Assembly (NCBI RefSeq): GCF_022760805.1
Contig: NZ_JAIVFL010000001.1
Span: forward strand, 3,906,001 to 3,970,000
DNA: 64,000 nucleotides
From: Candidatus Mycolicibacterium alkanivorans
GTDB lineage: Bacteria; Actinomycetota; Actinomycetes; Mycobacteriales; Mycobacteriaceae
Reading direction: 5' to 3'
In this document: positions 48,855-58,474 of the stretch, piece after piece
Layout: each line of letters starts with the position of its first letter
Numbering within the stretch: the stretch's first letter is position 1
Position numbers and translations under genes: made by a program
The notes under the pieces: model-generated
Seen by the model: the letters and a program-made list of their open reading frames with translations, nothing else
What the model was told of the DNA's origin: nothing
The model's database searches: none

Positions 48855-49163
48855 CTACAGTTCGGTGGTGACGCCGGCGATGCGCTGGGCGTGCTGGTGA
48901 GCGGCCTCGCGAAGCGTGTGTTCGTTGTTCCTGATCGTTTCAGCGATGCCGGTGAGCGCCTGCGACAGCCGGACCGACTCGGCGTTCCATTGCGCGACAA
49001 CATCTTTGAAACGCGCTGCCGCCTGGCCGCCCCACACACTGGGTGGTACCGATTGCATTCGCCCGATGAATCCTCCCAGGAGGGCCCGGATTTCGTCATT
49101 GCGCGCGTCGGCGCTCGCCGCGACCGAGCGCATGAGGTCGAAGTCGGTGTTCAGAGTCGTCAC
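48855..49163 (-). CDS. esxU: ESX-4 WXG100 protein EsxU
   Basis: A 102-residue WXG100 protein: [23 protein letters not shown], then the turn [13 protein letters not shown], then a second long helix ending [15 protein letters not shown] 49163 gives the Rv3445c-like start; longer in-frame readings overlap the upstream gene antisense and are not used. Partner of EsxT. Confidence 0.93.
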   Translation of the reverse strand: MTTLNTDFDLMRSVAASADARNDEIRALLGGFIGRMQSVPPSVWGGQAAARFKDVVAQWNAESVRLSQALTGIAETIRNNEHTLREAAHQHAQRIAGVTTEL

Positions 49164-49212
49164 GGCACTGTCCTGTCGGCTGAGTTGGGCACGCTTACAA
49201 TGGATTCGACGT

Positions 49213-50400
49213 TCACGGCTTCCTTTCGGTTCCCCCGAGTTCGCGGGCGGACCTGATTGCTTCCTCGCACGCGTCGTCGACGGTGTCCTGGCGGCCAGGG
49301 GTGCTCTGGCAGCCGATGCTGATGCGTGTGGATCCCGCAAGAACCACCGACCACCGGATGTCCCGGCCCGCGCGAATCTCGCGGTAGGTGACCGCGTCGC
49401 GGCCGGCCCGTTGGTCGGCGGGTTCGAAGTCCACGAAGGTGCCCGGCTCCTCCTTGGCAATCGCCCTGCGCAGCGCTTCTGCCGCGGCCCCCAGCGTCTC
49501 CTGTGGCGCATAGGACTGGGTCAGGTGTAGTGCCGTGGAATGATCCACCGGAGAACCGATTTCGACGCGTCGGGAACCCGGTCCGGCGGTGACCCGGGTG
49601 ACCGTCCAGCCGGCCGGGATACGCATGCTGACGCGACCCTCCACCAGGCTGACCGCAGCCGTGGTGACCGGCGACACCGCCGCGGACGGCCGGGTGGTGG
49701 CCACGCCGACTCCGCACATCACGATCGCCACGGCGGCCGCGGCGCCGACCTGGGCGGGCAGCCAGGAACGGCGCGCCGACAACGACGGTTCGGTGGCCGA
49801 GTACGCCACCTCGTCCCCGACGTGCGCGGGGGACGCCGTCACCCCGAGGTGGCGCAACGCCGTTCGGATAGCGCCGCTGAACTCCCGGGCATTGCGCACC
49901 CCGTGCGGCGCATCGATCAGGACTGAGGCCGGGCCGCCGAGGGCGGCCACCTTGGCGGCGATCGCGTCGGCGCCGACCGACCGGGCAAGCAGCGTGGGCG
50001 TCCCGGATTCCGGACAGATTGCGACGGCGTCGTCGTTGATCTCGACAACCGTTGCCGCAGAATCATTCCGGGCGGTCAGCAGGGCCGCCCTCGGGATGGC
50101 CTGAACATCCGCGGCCACGCCGGATGCGGCATCGACGATGCGGGCGACCCGCCCTGGTGGCCACCACGAGGGGTGCAGGAGGGTCAGCGACCCGGCCCGC
50201 CCTTCCGCGCTCGAAGAGATCGTGCTCGAAGCGATTATGTGCCGCCAGAGGGAATCGACGGCGACCGGCCGCTCGTCGAGGAGCACGGTGGTGTCGTCGA
50301 TACCGGCGAGCGCCTGCGTGATCATCCCGCTTCCCGGGGTGACACCCCCGGTGGGTGGAAGCCGTCGCACGGTCGACGGGCCGACTTCGAGCACCGTCAT
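49213..50400 (-). CDS. type VII secretion-associated protein (Rv3446c type)
   Basis: A 395-residue protein of the ESX-4 locus. The N-terminal part (about 1-200) lies in the cytosol and has an actin/ASKHA-like feel ([30 protein letters not shown]) without clear catalytic motifs; a transmembrane helix is at about 218-240 ([20 protein letters not shown]), followed by an external domain (about 255-395) typical of the T7SS-associated family. ATG 50400 overlaps the eccC4 stop (ATGA). Function unknown. Confidence 0.85.
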   Translation of the reverse strand: MTVLEVGPSTVRRLPPTGGVTPGSGMITQALAGIDDTTVLLDERPVAVDSLWRHIIASSTISSSAEGRAGSLTLLHPSWWPPGRVARIVDAASGVAADVQAIPRAALLTARNDSAATVVEINDDAVAICPESGTPTLLARSVGADAIAAKVAALGGPASVLIDAPHGVRNAREFSGAIRTALRHLGVTASPAHVGDEVAYSATEPSLSARRSWLPAQVGAAAAVAIVMCGVGVATTRPSAAVSPVTTAAVSLVEGRVSMRIPAGWTVTRVTAGPGSRRVEIGSPVDHSTALHLTQSYAPQETLGAAAEALRRAIAKEEPGTFVDFEPADQRAGRDAVTYREIRAGRDIRWSVVLAGSTRISIGCQSTPGRQDTVDDACEEAIRSARELGGTERKP

Positions 50401-53400
50401 GGCGGACACCAGCCGACCTGGATTCGACGCGCGGCGTCCCGGGTCACCAGCAGCCCACGCCCGGGCGGTTGCGGTGTGGCGCGGTGTGTTCCGATCACCG
50501 CGCCCTCCTCGGCCGACCCGCTCATCACCAGGGTCATGCAGCCGATGTCGCGCAGGTGTGCCAGCACCGGGTCGTACATCGCGCGGGCCAATCCCGCGCA
50601 GCGGCGGGCGACGATGAGGTGCAGCCCGATGTCCGTCGCGTGGGGCAGTACGTCGAGCAGCGCGGCCAGGGCATCACCGGAGCCGGATGCGAGAAGATCG
50701 TAGTCGTCGACCACGATGTACACCTCGGGCCCGCTCCACCACGACCGGGCGCGAAACTGCTCGACGGTGACATCCGGGGTGGGCAACCGGTTTCGCAGCG
50801 CATCGTGCAGCGCAGACAGGTGCTCGGTGACAGCGGCCGGGGAGAACGCGTAACCGTGCAGATGCCCCGGATCGACGATCCCCAGCAGCGTGCGCCGATA
50901 GTCGACGACGAACAGCTGGCCGCTCTGCGGTGTTGTGCGGCGGACGATTTCGCGGCACAGCGTTCGCAGCGTCGCGGTCTTCCCACATCCGGGATCACCC
51001 ACGACCAGCAGGTGCGGTTGACGCCCGAAGTCCACGGCCAGTGGCATCAGGTCTGGTTCGCCGATGCCGAGCACAACGCCGGGATCGCCGTCCGCCTGAT
51101 CGCGGACCGAGGCGTGGTCGACCATGTCCGGGAGAAGCCGCACCGCCGGCGCCCGCCACGATCCCCGGCACGCCACGTCGGAGGCGCTCGAGGTGGCGAT
51201 GGTGAAGTGGTGACCGTCGCGGGTGACTCCCCGGCCCGGAGCGCCGACCGGGACGAGCGCCGCCTGCTTGCGGTCCATCTCGGAATCGATTGGGTCACCG
51301 AGCCGCAACTCGATCCGCGTGCCGATCTGGTCCTTCAGGCTCGGCCGCAGATCGGCCCACCTGCCCGCGGTGAGGATCACGTGGATGCCGAACGACAAAC
51401 CCTGCGAGGCCAGCCCGGTGATCGTCGGATCCAGATCGGCGAACTCCTCTCGCAGCACCGCCCAGCCGTCGACCACCAGGAAGACATCGCCGTACCCGTC
51501 GGTGACGCCCGCCTCGCGAGACCGCATGACGGCGTCGACATGGCCGACGATCCGGCGCACGAGTTCCCGCTCGGCGCGGGTGGCCACCGATCCGACATGC
51601 GGCAGTGCGCGCACGTCATCGAGGGTTCCGCCGCCGAAATCCAGACAGTAGAACTGGATTCGACGCGCGTCGTGCCCGAAGGCCAGTGCGGTGATCAGGG
51701 TGCGGACCGTCTGCGACTTGCCGCTCTGCGGTGACCCGACCACCGCCACGTTGCCACCGGCACCGCCGGTCTCGACCACCAACGGCACCCGCTTCTGGTC
51801 GAACGGGCGGTCGACGAGACCGATCCGGGCGCGCAGTTCGCCGTGGTCGGTATCAGGCAACTCGGACAGCCGCGGTGATCTCGGCAACGGCGGCAGCCAG
51901 ACCTGGTGAGCCCGCGGCCCCCGACCGGTGAACCGGTCGACCAGGGTGTCCGCGACGCTCTGGTGGCCGCCACGAGGTACGGCGATCGTGGCGGGCAGCG
52001 AGGTGAACAACCGCACGGCGGGACGTTCCTCGGGACGATCTGCGGCTGCGGCAGGCGCGGGGGCTCCGAGGTAGGCGGCCCTAAACCGGAGCAGACGGCC
52101 GTCGGCGCCGCACAGATACGCCGCGCCCGGGGTGGTGGGCAACTCTGCGGCGTCGGGCACCCCCAGGACCGCCCGCGACTCCGCGGCCGTCGAGGTCTTC
52201 AGGCAGATGCGGTAGGACAGGTGCGACTCCAGGCCCCGCAGCCGCCCTTCGTCGAGTCGTTGGCTGGCGAGCAGTAGGTGCACTCCCAGCGACCGGCCCA
52301 CCCTGCCGATCATCGCGAACACCTCGGCGAAATCCGGATGATGGTGCAGCAGTTCGGCGAACTCGTCGACGACGACGAACAACGACGGCAGTGCGGGCAG
52401 GTTGTGGTCGCCACCGCGCAGCAGACGGTAGGCGCCGAGGTTCACGACGTTGCCGGCGCGGCGCAGCAACTGCTGGCGGCGGTGGATCTCGCCGGCGAGC
52501 GCAGCACCGGCGCGTGCCACCAACTGGGCCTCGTCGGACAGATTGGTGATGATGGCCGCGATGTGGTGCAGGCCGGCCAGCCCGAGGAAGGTCGCGCCGC
52601 CCTTGAAGTCGATCAGCACCAGGTTGAGGTCCTCCGGCGAATGCCGCGCGACCATCCCCAGCACGATGGTTCTCAGCAGTTCGGACTTGCCCGAGCCGGT
52701 CGCACCGACGCACAGCCCATGCGGGCCATGGCCGCCGTCGGCCGCTTCCTTGATGTCGAGGTCGACCGTGGCCCCGTCGGCGGCGAACCCCAGCGGGACG
52801 CGCAGCCGGTCGCGCGGGGACCGCCGAGTCCAGGCGTCGTCCAAACCTGCTTGGGCGCACCATCGGGCGATGTCGTCGGAGGCCGGCTGACTGGCCCGGT
52901 AGCGGGCCAGCCGGCGGGCGCAGACCCGCGCTTCGGGCAGGGACATGCTGTCGGCGCGGGCGAACCGCTCGCCTTCGCAGACCAGCTGTCCATCCTCGAG
53001 ATGCAGCCGAAGACCGCTGTCCCCGAACGCCTCTCCAACGACGACGGTGGTGACCGGCGCTGGGCCGGCGGGCGGTTCCGGCGGTGCACCGTCGATGACG
53101 AGGACGACATGCCGCCGGCTCACCTCGGCGGTCACGTCACCGAGCGCGGACCCGTCGTCGTACACCATCGGGGCGCCCCGCGACGGATGTCGGTTGTGTG
53201 GCAGCCACTTCAGCCAGTCCCAGTCCTCGCGACGACCGGGCCCGACCACTGCGGCGATCAGGATCGAACCCGGGTCGTGCAACACCGCCAACTGACAGAG
53301 CATCGACCGCACCAGCGCGCGCACCTCCAGTAGCGGGCCGGTGACCGAGACGGCGGGGAGCGCACATAACGCCAACGCGGTCGGGACATCGTCGAGGGTG

Positions 53401-53996
53401 GCGTGACTGTGCACGAAGCGGCGCAGCGCGTCGGCGGTGACGGGGTCGAGGTCGGCCACCGGGGCGACCGGCGGCACGGTGATGGCGCGGCACAGCCGTT
53501 GCGTTGCCAGACCCACCCGCACATGACCGAAGTCCGAGTCGGCGACCGATCGTTCCCACATCCGCGGCCCACCTGCCAGCGTCCACAGCGCGGTGGGCGC
53601 CGGATGAACCCACGTCATTGAAAGCCGTTGCCGCTCGGCGGCATCCAACAGATCCCGGCTCAGCGAGTCGAGGTGGTCGAGGTAGCGCCGGCGCTGCTCG
53701 TCCAGCCGGCCGGTGTCGCGTCGGCTCCGGCCCTGCAGCAGCATGCCGAACGTCGAGATCATCGTCACCGCAGGCAACGTCAGCATCATCGGGCTCAGCC
53801 CGCTTCCCGACCTCGAGAACCACAACAGCGCACCGGTGCCCGCAATCGCCACGAGCGCCACAAGCGGCACCAGTCGCGACGACCCGCCGCCGCCCTGCGG
53901 TGGGACGGGCGGGGCGTCGACGGCGACGTCGTCGGTGGGAAACGGCGGCGGGGGCAACCGCTCACCCCGCGCGAAGTCCACCGAAGTCGTGACCAT
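50397..53996 (-). CDS. eccC4: ESX-4 ATPase EccC4 (FtsK/SpoIIIE type)
   Basis: A 1199-residue motor of the ESX-4 secretion machine. Two transmembrane helices lie at about 42-60 and 70-88. Three ATPase domains follow, each with a Walker A: GATGSGKS (431-438), GSPQSGKS (754-761) and GDPGCGKT (1000-1007). Walker B-like VVVDEFAELL at about 541-550. It recognises EsxT/EsxU-type substrates. Divergent from eccD4 across an 89-bp promoter region. Confidence 0.95.
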   Translation of the reverse strand: MVTTSVDFARGERLPPPPFPTDDVAVDAPPVPPQGGGGSSRLVPLVALVAIAGTGALLWFSRSGSGLSPMMLTLPAVTMISTFGMLLQGRSRRDTGRLDEQRRRYLDHLDSLSRDLLDAAERQRLSMTWVHPAPTALWTLAGGPRMWERSVADSDFGHVRVGLATQRLCRAITVPPVAPVADLDPVTADALRRFVHSHATLDDVPTALALCALPAVSVTGPLLEVRALVRSMLCQLAVLHDPGSILIAAVVGPGRREDWDWLKWLPHNRHPSRGAPMVYDDGSALGDVTAEVSRRHVVLVIDGAPPEPPAGPAPVTTVVVGEAFGDSGLRLHLEDGQLVCEGERFARADSMSLPEARVCARRLARYRASQPASDDIARWCAQAGLDDAWTRRSPRDRLRVPLGFAADGATVDLDIKEAADGGHGPHGLCVGATGSGKSELLRTIVLGMVARHSPEDLNLVLIDFKGGATFLGLAGLHHIAAIITNLSDEAQLVARAGAALAGEIHRRQQLLRRAGNVVNLGAYRLLRGGDHNLPALPSLFVVVDEFAELLHHHPDFAEVFAMIGRVGRSLGVHLLLASQRLDEGRLRGLESHLSYRICLKTSTAAESRAVLGVPDAAELPTTPGAAYLCGADGRLLRFRAAYLGAPAPAAAADRPEERPAVRLFTSLPATIAVPRGGHQSVADTLVDRFTGRGPRAHQVWLPPLPRSPRLSELPDTDHGELRARIGLVDRPFDQKRVPLVVETGGAGGNVAVVGSPQSGKSQTVRTLITALAFGHDARRIQFYCLDFGGGTLDDVRALPHVGSVATRAERELVRRIVGHVDAVMRSREAGVTDGYGDVFLVVDGWAVLREEFADLDPTITGLASQGLSFGIHVILTAGRWADLRPSLKDQIGTRIELRLGDPIDSEMDRKQAALVPVGAPGRGVTRDGHHFTIATSSASDVACRGSWRAPAVRLLPDMVDHASVRDQADGDPGVVLGIGEPDLMPLAVDFGRQPHLLVVGDPGCGKTATLRTLCREIVRRTTPQSGQLFVVDYRRTLLGIVDPGHLHGYAFSPAAVTEHLSALHDALRNRLPTPDVTVEQFRARSWWSGPEVYIVVDDYDLLASGSGDALAALLDVLPHATDIGLHLIVARRCAGLARAMYDPVLAHLRDIGCMTLVMSGSAEEGAVIGTHRATPQPPGRGLLVTRDAARRIQVGWCPP

Positions 53997-54085
53997 GAGC
54001 GGACGGTAGGCACCGAGCCCGCCGACGGCAATTCACCTGTGGACAACGGAGTTCACCATCCGGCCCCGCTGGCTACGGTCCGCTC

Positions 54086-55357
54086 ATGGTTGCCAGTTCC
54101 GACACCTGCCGGGTGACGATCCGATCCGCACACCGCGACACCGACCTTGCGGTGCCAACTCAGCTTCCGCTCTGCGAGGTGCTGCCGTCGGTGCTCGACG
54201 TCGTCGGTGACGACCTCGGCGGGCGCGACGTCCGTCTGGCCCGGGTGGACGGCACGGTCCTCGAGCCGGACCGATCACTGGCTGCCTGCGCCGTACACGA
54301 CGGCGAGGTGCTGATCCTGACAGCGAGGACCCACGAGGCACCCCCGCCGAGGTTCGACCTGGGCGCGTCGGTCGCCGACGCGGTCACCCCCACGAAACCA
54401 GCACTTTCGGTCGTGACGATGGTGGGGGTGCTGTGGTCGGCTGCCGCGGTGGCGGTACTGCTCGGGCACGGGCTCTTCGACTATCGGGCCGGCGATCTCG
54501 GTGCGGCCGGCACTGCGACGGCCGCGGCGCTGATGGCGGCGATCCTGTTGCAAACGCAGCCCGCCATGTCGGCGGCCCTCGGCCTGGCGGGCGCCGCGCT
54601 AGCAGGGCTTACCGCGCTGCTCGCCGCGCCCGGCCTGCCGGGCGTTCTGCTCGCGATGTCGGCAGTCTCGGCGACCTCCCTCATCGTCTGGCGCTGTACC
54701 GGGTGTGCGACCGAGATCGTGCTGCCGGTGGCCGCCACGACGATGGCAGCGGCCGCGGCCTTTCTGGCCGCGGCACTGGGGTGGCTGCCCGCGACCAGTG
54801 TCGGTCCGATGCTGACGACGACGTCCCTGGCAGTCCTGACGATCTCACCGCGGCTGGCCGCGCGACTGGCCGGGCTGTCCTCCTCGGCATGGCCCGACGA
54901 CGTCGAGGACCGCGCGAGGAGCGCACACCGAATGCTGGCCCTGCTCGTCGCGGCATCGGCCGCCGCCGCCGCGCTGGGCGCGTCGGTCACCGCCGTTCTC
55001 ACTGCGCGGCCAACCGAAGCGGCCTGCTTCATCGCCGCGGTGGCCGCGACACTACTGCTGCGCGCACGAACGTACACAGACCGTTATCCTGCTGCAGCAC
55101 TGCTGCTTTCATCAGCAGTCGCGGTGTCGGCGCTGCTCGCCACCGTGGTCCGCGCCGCACCGTGGACCACCCCCTGGCTGTGCGGGCCGCTGATGGCCGC
55201 TGCAGCAGCGGCAATCCTGCTCGGCTCGACCGACCTCGGCACCTCCCCCGCCGCCGATCGAGTGGTCGCGGCGGTCGAGTTCGCCAGCGGCGCTGCCGTC
55301 GTTCCGCTGGGATGCGCGGCGGCCGGTCTCTTCTCGACCATTCGGGCGCTGCTGTGA
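54086..55357 (+). CDS. eccD4: ESX-4 membrane channel component EccD4
   Basis: A 423-residue protein: N-terminal ubiquitin-like domain (CRVTIRSAHRDTDLAVPTQL to GEVLILT, about 7-80) and then about eleven hydrophobic helices (about 110-420), as expected for EccD dimers that line the ESX membrane pore. Start ATG 54086. The stop overlaps the mycP4 start (GTGA). Confidence 0.94.
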   Translation: MVASSDTCRVTIRSAHRDTDLAVPTQLPLCEVLPSVLDVVGDDLGGRDVRLARVDGTVLEPDRSLAACAVHDGEVLILTARTHEAPPPRFDLGASVADAVTPTKPALSVVTMVGVLWSAAAVAVLLGHGLFDYRAGDLGAAGTATAAALMAAILLQTQPAMSAALGLAGAALAGLTALLAAPGLPGVLLAMSAVSATSLIVWRCTGCATEIVLPVAATTMAAAAAFLAAALGWLPATSVGPMLTTTSLAVLTISPRLAARLAGLSSSAWPDDVEDRARSAHRMLALLVAASAAAAALGASVTAVLTARPTEAACFIAAVAATLLLRARTYTDRYPAAALLLSSAVAVSALLATVVRAAPWTTPWLCGPLMAAAAAAILLGSTDLGTSPAADRVVAAVEFASGAAVVPLGCAAAGLFSTIRALL

Positions 55358-56676
55358 ACGTTCGGCCACCCCGCATTCTCGCGGCGACCGCCGCCGTCCT
55401 TCTGGTCGCACCGCACTGCGCACCATCCGCGTTCGCCGTCGGACCGCCCGCCGTCGACAACACGATGCTGCCCGCCCCAGCGCCGCCGGCCCCGCCCGAA
55501 CCCACCGAACAACGGGAGCCCTGCACCATAGGGTTGCCCGCGGGCGGAAACCAGCCCCGCTCGGGTCAGTTGAATGGCGTTGACCTTCCGGCGATGTGGC
55601 GTCTGACCCGGGGCGCAGGCCAGCGGGTCGCCGTGATCGACACCGGGGTGCAGCCACATCGGCGGCTGCCCGGTGTGGTCGCCGGCGGCGACTACGTGTC
55701 GACAGGTGACGGCAGACAGGATTGCGACGGGCACGGGACCATCGTCGCGGGCATCATCGCGGCGACTCCCGACCCGGCGGACCGCACCGGGTTCAGCGGG
55801 GTGGCCCCGGAGGCCACGATCATCGCGATTCGTCAGTCCAGCAACACGTTCGGGCCACTGTCGGAGCCGTCTAGCCGGGGCTTCGGTGACGTGACGACAC
55901 TGGCGATGGCCGTGCGCACCGCTGCCGACATGGGTGCCTCGGTGATCAACATCTCGTCGGTCGCCTGCACCGAAGGGATGCTCGACGACCGGATCCTGGG
56001 TGCCGCGCTGTCCTACGCGGTGGACGTCAAGGATGCGGTCGTGGTTGCGGCCGCGGGGAATCTGGGCGGAAGCGGACAGTGCCCGGCACAGAACACCACC
56101 GCGCAGCCGACGGTGATCGCCAGCCCCGCCTGGTACGACGACTACGTGTTGACCGTCGCGTCGGTGGCCGCCGACGGCACCCCGTCACCGTTCAGCCTCA
56201 ACGGGCCGTGGGTCGACGTCGCAGCCCACGGGGAAGACGTTGTGTCCCTTGACCGTGACGGTGCCGACACCATCACCACCATGCCGGGGACCTCCGGTCC
56301 GATGCCGATCTCCGGCACCAGTTACGCCGCGCCGGTCGTCAGCGGTGTGGTGGCGCTGGTGCGCGCACGCTACCCGCGGATGCCGGCCCGTCAGGTCATG
56401 GCGCGAATCGAGGCCACCGCCCACCGACCGCCTCGCGGTCGCGACTCGGCGGTCGGCAGCGGTGTCGTCGACGGTCGTGCCGCGTTGAGCGACCAACCCG
56501 CCGAGCCACCGTCGCCCCGACCGGCTACACCGCCTCCGGTGTCCGGGGCCCCACGCCGGCCCGCCCCGGCCTCCGGTGTCGTCGCGGCCGGAGCCGGACT
56601 GTGTCTGGCGGGTCTGGTCGCGGCGGGCTCGGCACGACTACGGCGACGCGGCCGCGACGACGTCCCCGGCAACTGA
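55354..56676 (+). CDS. mycP4: ESX-4 mycosin (subtilisin-like protease) MycP4
   Basis: A 440-residue membrane-anchored protease. Signal peptide at 1-28, catalytic triad Asp96 (VIDTGVQ), His127 (DGHGTIVAG) and Ser323 (SGTSYAAPVV), oxyanion Asn in AAGNLGG, a proline-rich linker (about 383-404) and a C-terminal transmembrane helix (about 405-425) ending in basic residues. Mycosins stabilise the ESX membrane complex. GTG 55354 overlaps the eccD4 stop. Its last 39 bases overlap the tail of eccB4 on the opposite strand. Confidence 0.95.
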   Translation: MNVRPPRILAATAAVLLVAPHCAPSAFAVGPPAVDNTMLPAPAPPAPPEPTEQREPCTIGLPAGGNQPRSGQLNGVDLPAMWRLTRGAGQRVAVIDTGVQPHRRLPGVVAGGDYVSTGDGRQDCDGHGTIVAGIIAATPDPADRTGFSGVAPEATIIAIRQSSNTFGPLSEPSSRGFGDVTTLAMAVRTAADMGASVINISSVACTEGMLDDRILGAALSYAVDVKDAVVVAAAGNLGGSGQCPAQNTTAQPTVIASPAWYDDYVLTVASVAADGTPSPFSLNGPWVDVAAHGEDVVSLDRDGADTITTMPGTSGPMPISGTSYAAPVVSGVVALVRARYPRMPARQVMARIEATAHRPPRGRDSAVGSGVVDGRAALSDQPAEPPSPRPATPPPVSGAPRRPAPASGVVAAGAGLCLAGLVAAGSARLRRRGRDDVPGN

Positions 56677-57792
56677 GGCGGCCTCCCGGCTGAGTTCGGG
56701 GCCTGAGGGCAACGCGGCGAGAATCACCCAGGGCACCCGGCTCGGCGCCGGTCCCAGCCCGAGCGCTGCGGCAGCGGCCGAATCCCGCACGGGGAAACGC
56801 ACTCCGGCCTCGGTTATCAGATACCGGCCGGATGTTCCGCCGTCCGTGGTCAGTGCGCCGGCGGTCACGTCGACCCAGCGCCCCGCGGGTAGCCGGATCG
56901 CGTCGACGTTGGGCCCGCCCCCGTCGCCGATCGCCAGCCTCACGGCAGCCGGCCGGGCCTCACCGACCGCGATGGTGACGCGTCCCGCCCGCCACGTCGC
57001 ACACACCTCGCCGGACGGGTCGAGAAGCGTCGGCGAATCGTCGGGCATCGTGGCCACCGGCAGACTGTCGGCTACGGCGTTGCCTGCGATCTGTGGCGGT
57101 GCGATCGCGGGCACCTCGGGAACGGCGTTGAGCAACGTCGAGGACACCGGCCGCGGTGTCACCATGTCGAGACGCAGCGTCCGCGCGACCGCTGGATCGT
57201 CGGGATCGACCGATGCCCGCCGGCCGTCGTAGAGCAGGTACACCGACCCGTCGACCGCTGTCACCAAAACCCCCTGGCGCGCAGGAAGTTCCGGTACATC
57301 ATCGGCGGTCGCGGCGGTGATGGTGGTCGAACCGTCACGGTCGTCGCACACGGTCCACCGCAGATCCGTCGACGACATGGCTGCCCCGGCCGACGGGGGC
57401 GCGCCCGGAATGCCGAGAACGGGGCCGCGTGGAATCCCGGTGAGCCCGGCGTCGTCGACGAGTCGCGGCGTGGCGGGACGGCCCAGGATCAGGTAGGCCG
57501 AGGCCAGGTTGGCCACCGGATGAAGTCGGTCACCGGACCGGACGAACAACTCTCCGGACTGGCGTGACATGACCAGCGGGGCGTCGCCGGCCACCGGACG
57601 CAGCACGGCCAGACCGACCGTCACCACCGCGACCGCGACCGCACCGGCACACCCGGCCAGCAGTGCGAGCCGATGCGCGTGAAGGGTGTCGGCGCCAGCC
57701 GGCATCGCCCGCCCGAGGATCGCGTAGTCCATCCTGCGCATCAGGAAGCGATGCGCGCCGAACTGACGTCGCGGTGATCCGGGACGCACCAT
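56638..57792 (-). CDS. eccB4: ESX-4 component EccB4, internally shortened
   Basis: A 384-residue protein with the EccB N-terminus RRQFGAHRFLMRRMDYAIL, one transmembrane helix (about 41-65) and a periplasmic domain (VMSRQSGELFVRSGDRLHPV, LASAYLILG, GPVLGIPGAPP, TLPSGPELSR). EccB4 of M. tuberculosis is about 470 residues by my recollection; here PAIAPPQIAGNA runs at about residue 233 directly into VADSLPVATMP, leaving out roughly 70 residues that normally contain a VVLEDGVQ-type repeat and AdlLr segment. The frame is intact on both sides. ATG 57792. Whether the core subunit still works is open. Confidence 0.9.
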   Translation of the reverse strand: MVRPGSPRRQFGAHRFLMRRMDYAILGRAMPAGADTLHAHRLALLAGCAGAVAVAVVTVGLAVLRPVAGDAPLVMSRQSGELFVRSGDRLHPVANLASAYLILGRPATPRLVDDAGLTGIPRGPVLGIPGAPPSAGAAMSSTDLRWTVCDDRDGSTTITAATADDVPELPARQGVLVTAVDGSVYLLYDGRRASVDPDDPAVARTLRLDMVTPRPVSSTLLNAVPEVPAIAPPQIAGNAVADSLPVATMPDDSPTLLDPSGEVCATWRAGRVTIAVGEARPAAVRLAIGDGGGPNVDAIRLPAGRWVDVTAGALTTDGGTSGRYLITEAGVRFPVRDSAAAAALGLGPAPSRVPWVILAALPSGPELSREAASVAGDVVAAASP

Positions 57793-57827
57793 GTCCCAAC
57801 GTTAGAATAGTTGCGGCATAGCCGAAT

Positions 57828-58409
57828 TCAGCGATCAACAGCCTCGCCGGTCTCTTTGGAGCGCCGCTCGCGGTATGCGGCGACATGCTGGCGGTTGCCG
57901 CAGTTGCCGGCGTCGCAGAACATTCGGGAACGGTTGCGCGACAGGTCGACCAGCACCGCGTCACAGTCCGGTGCCGCGCAGATCTTCAGCCGGCGAAGCT
58001 CTCCGGAGCGCACCAGATCGGCCAGCGACATCGCCATCTCTGCACCCATCCGCTGGGCCAGCGGATCGTGGATCGAAGCCAGGTGCAGATGCCACTCCGG
58101 CATCTCGGGGTGCCGGGTCAGCCACGGGGCGGCCTTGGTGTCGGCGAGCAGCGCGTTGATCTGGCCGACCGCGCGCACCTCGTCGTCGGCGGCCGCCCAG
58201 ATCCGCCCCAATCGCCTGCGCAGCTTGTGGACCGACTCCAGTTCGGCCTCGTCGTGGTCACGCCGCCCCGTCCAGCCCCAGCTGTTCAGGTAGGCGTCCA
58301 GGGCAGGTTGGTCGCCCATCTGTTCGCCGTCGGCTCGGTCACTGTTGACCAGCGCACACGCGGCACGCAACGTGACTTCGGTGTCATGACTGAAAAGCAT
58401 TTGACTCAT
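57828..58409 (-). CDS. CGNR zinc finger (ABATE domain) regulator
   Basis: A 193-residue protein: an N-terminal stress-binding (ABATE) domain (about 1-135) and a C-terminal CGNR zinc finger, ICAAPDCDAVLVDLSRNRSR followed by MFCDAGNCGNRQHVAAYRERR, with four zinc-ligand Cys. Proteins of this kind are thought to be transcription regulators. ATG 58409 has GAGGGGG upstream; ATG 58400 is possible. It is divergent from an EamA exporter gene, 65 bp apart, suggesting that it controls that gene. Confidence 0.88.
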   Translation of the reverse strand: MSQMLFSHDTEVTLRAACALVNSDRADGEQMGDQPALDAYLNSWGWTGRRDHDEAELESVHKLRRRLGRIWAAADDEVRAVGQINALLADTKAAPWLTRHPEMPEWHLHLASIHDPLAQRMGAEMAMSLADLVRSGELRRLKICAAPDCDAVLVDLSRNRSRMFCDAGNCGNRQHVAAYRERRSKETGEAVDR

Positions 58410-58431
58410 GACCCCCTCGGAACGTAGTGTC

Positions 58432-58446
58432 ATGACCAATAGTCAT
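58432..58446. promoter_or_regulatory. candidate operator between CGNR and EamA genes
   Basis: ATGAC-CAATA-GTCAT is an inverted repeat in the 65-bp divergent region. TCATGAC also occurs at 58406-58412 and 58384-58390, so up to three half-site clusters flank both starts. Autoregulation by the CGNR protein is inferred. Confidence 0.4.
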
Positions 58447-58474
58447 TTTACTCATTACAGGCCGGGGGTGCCTC

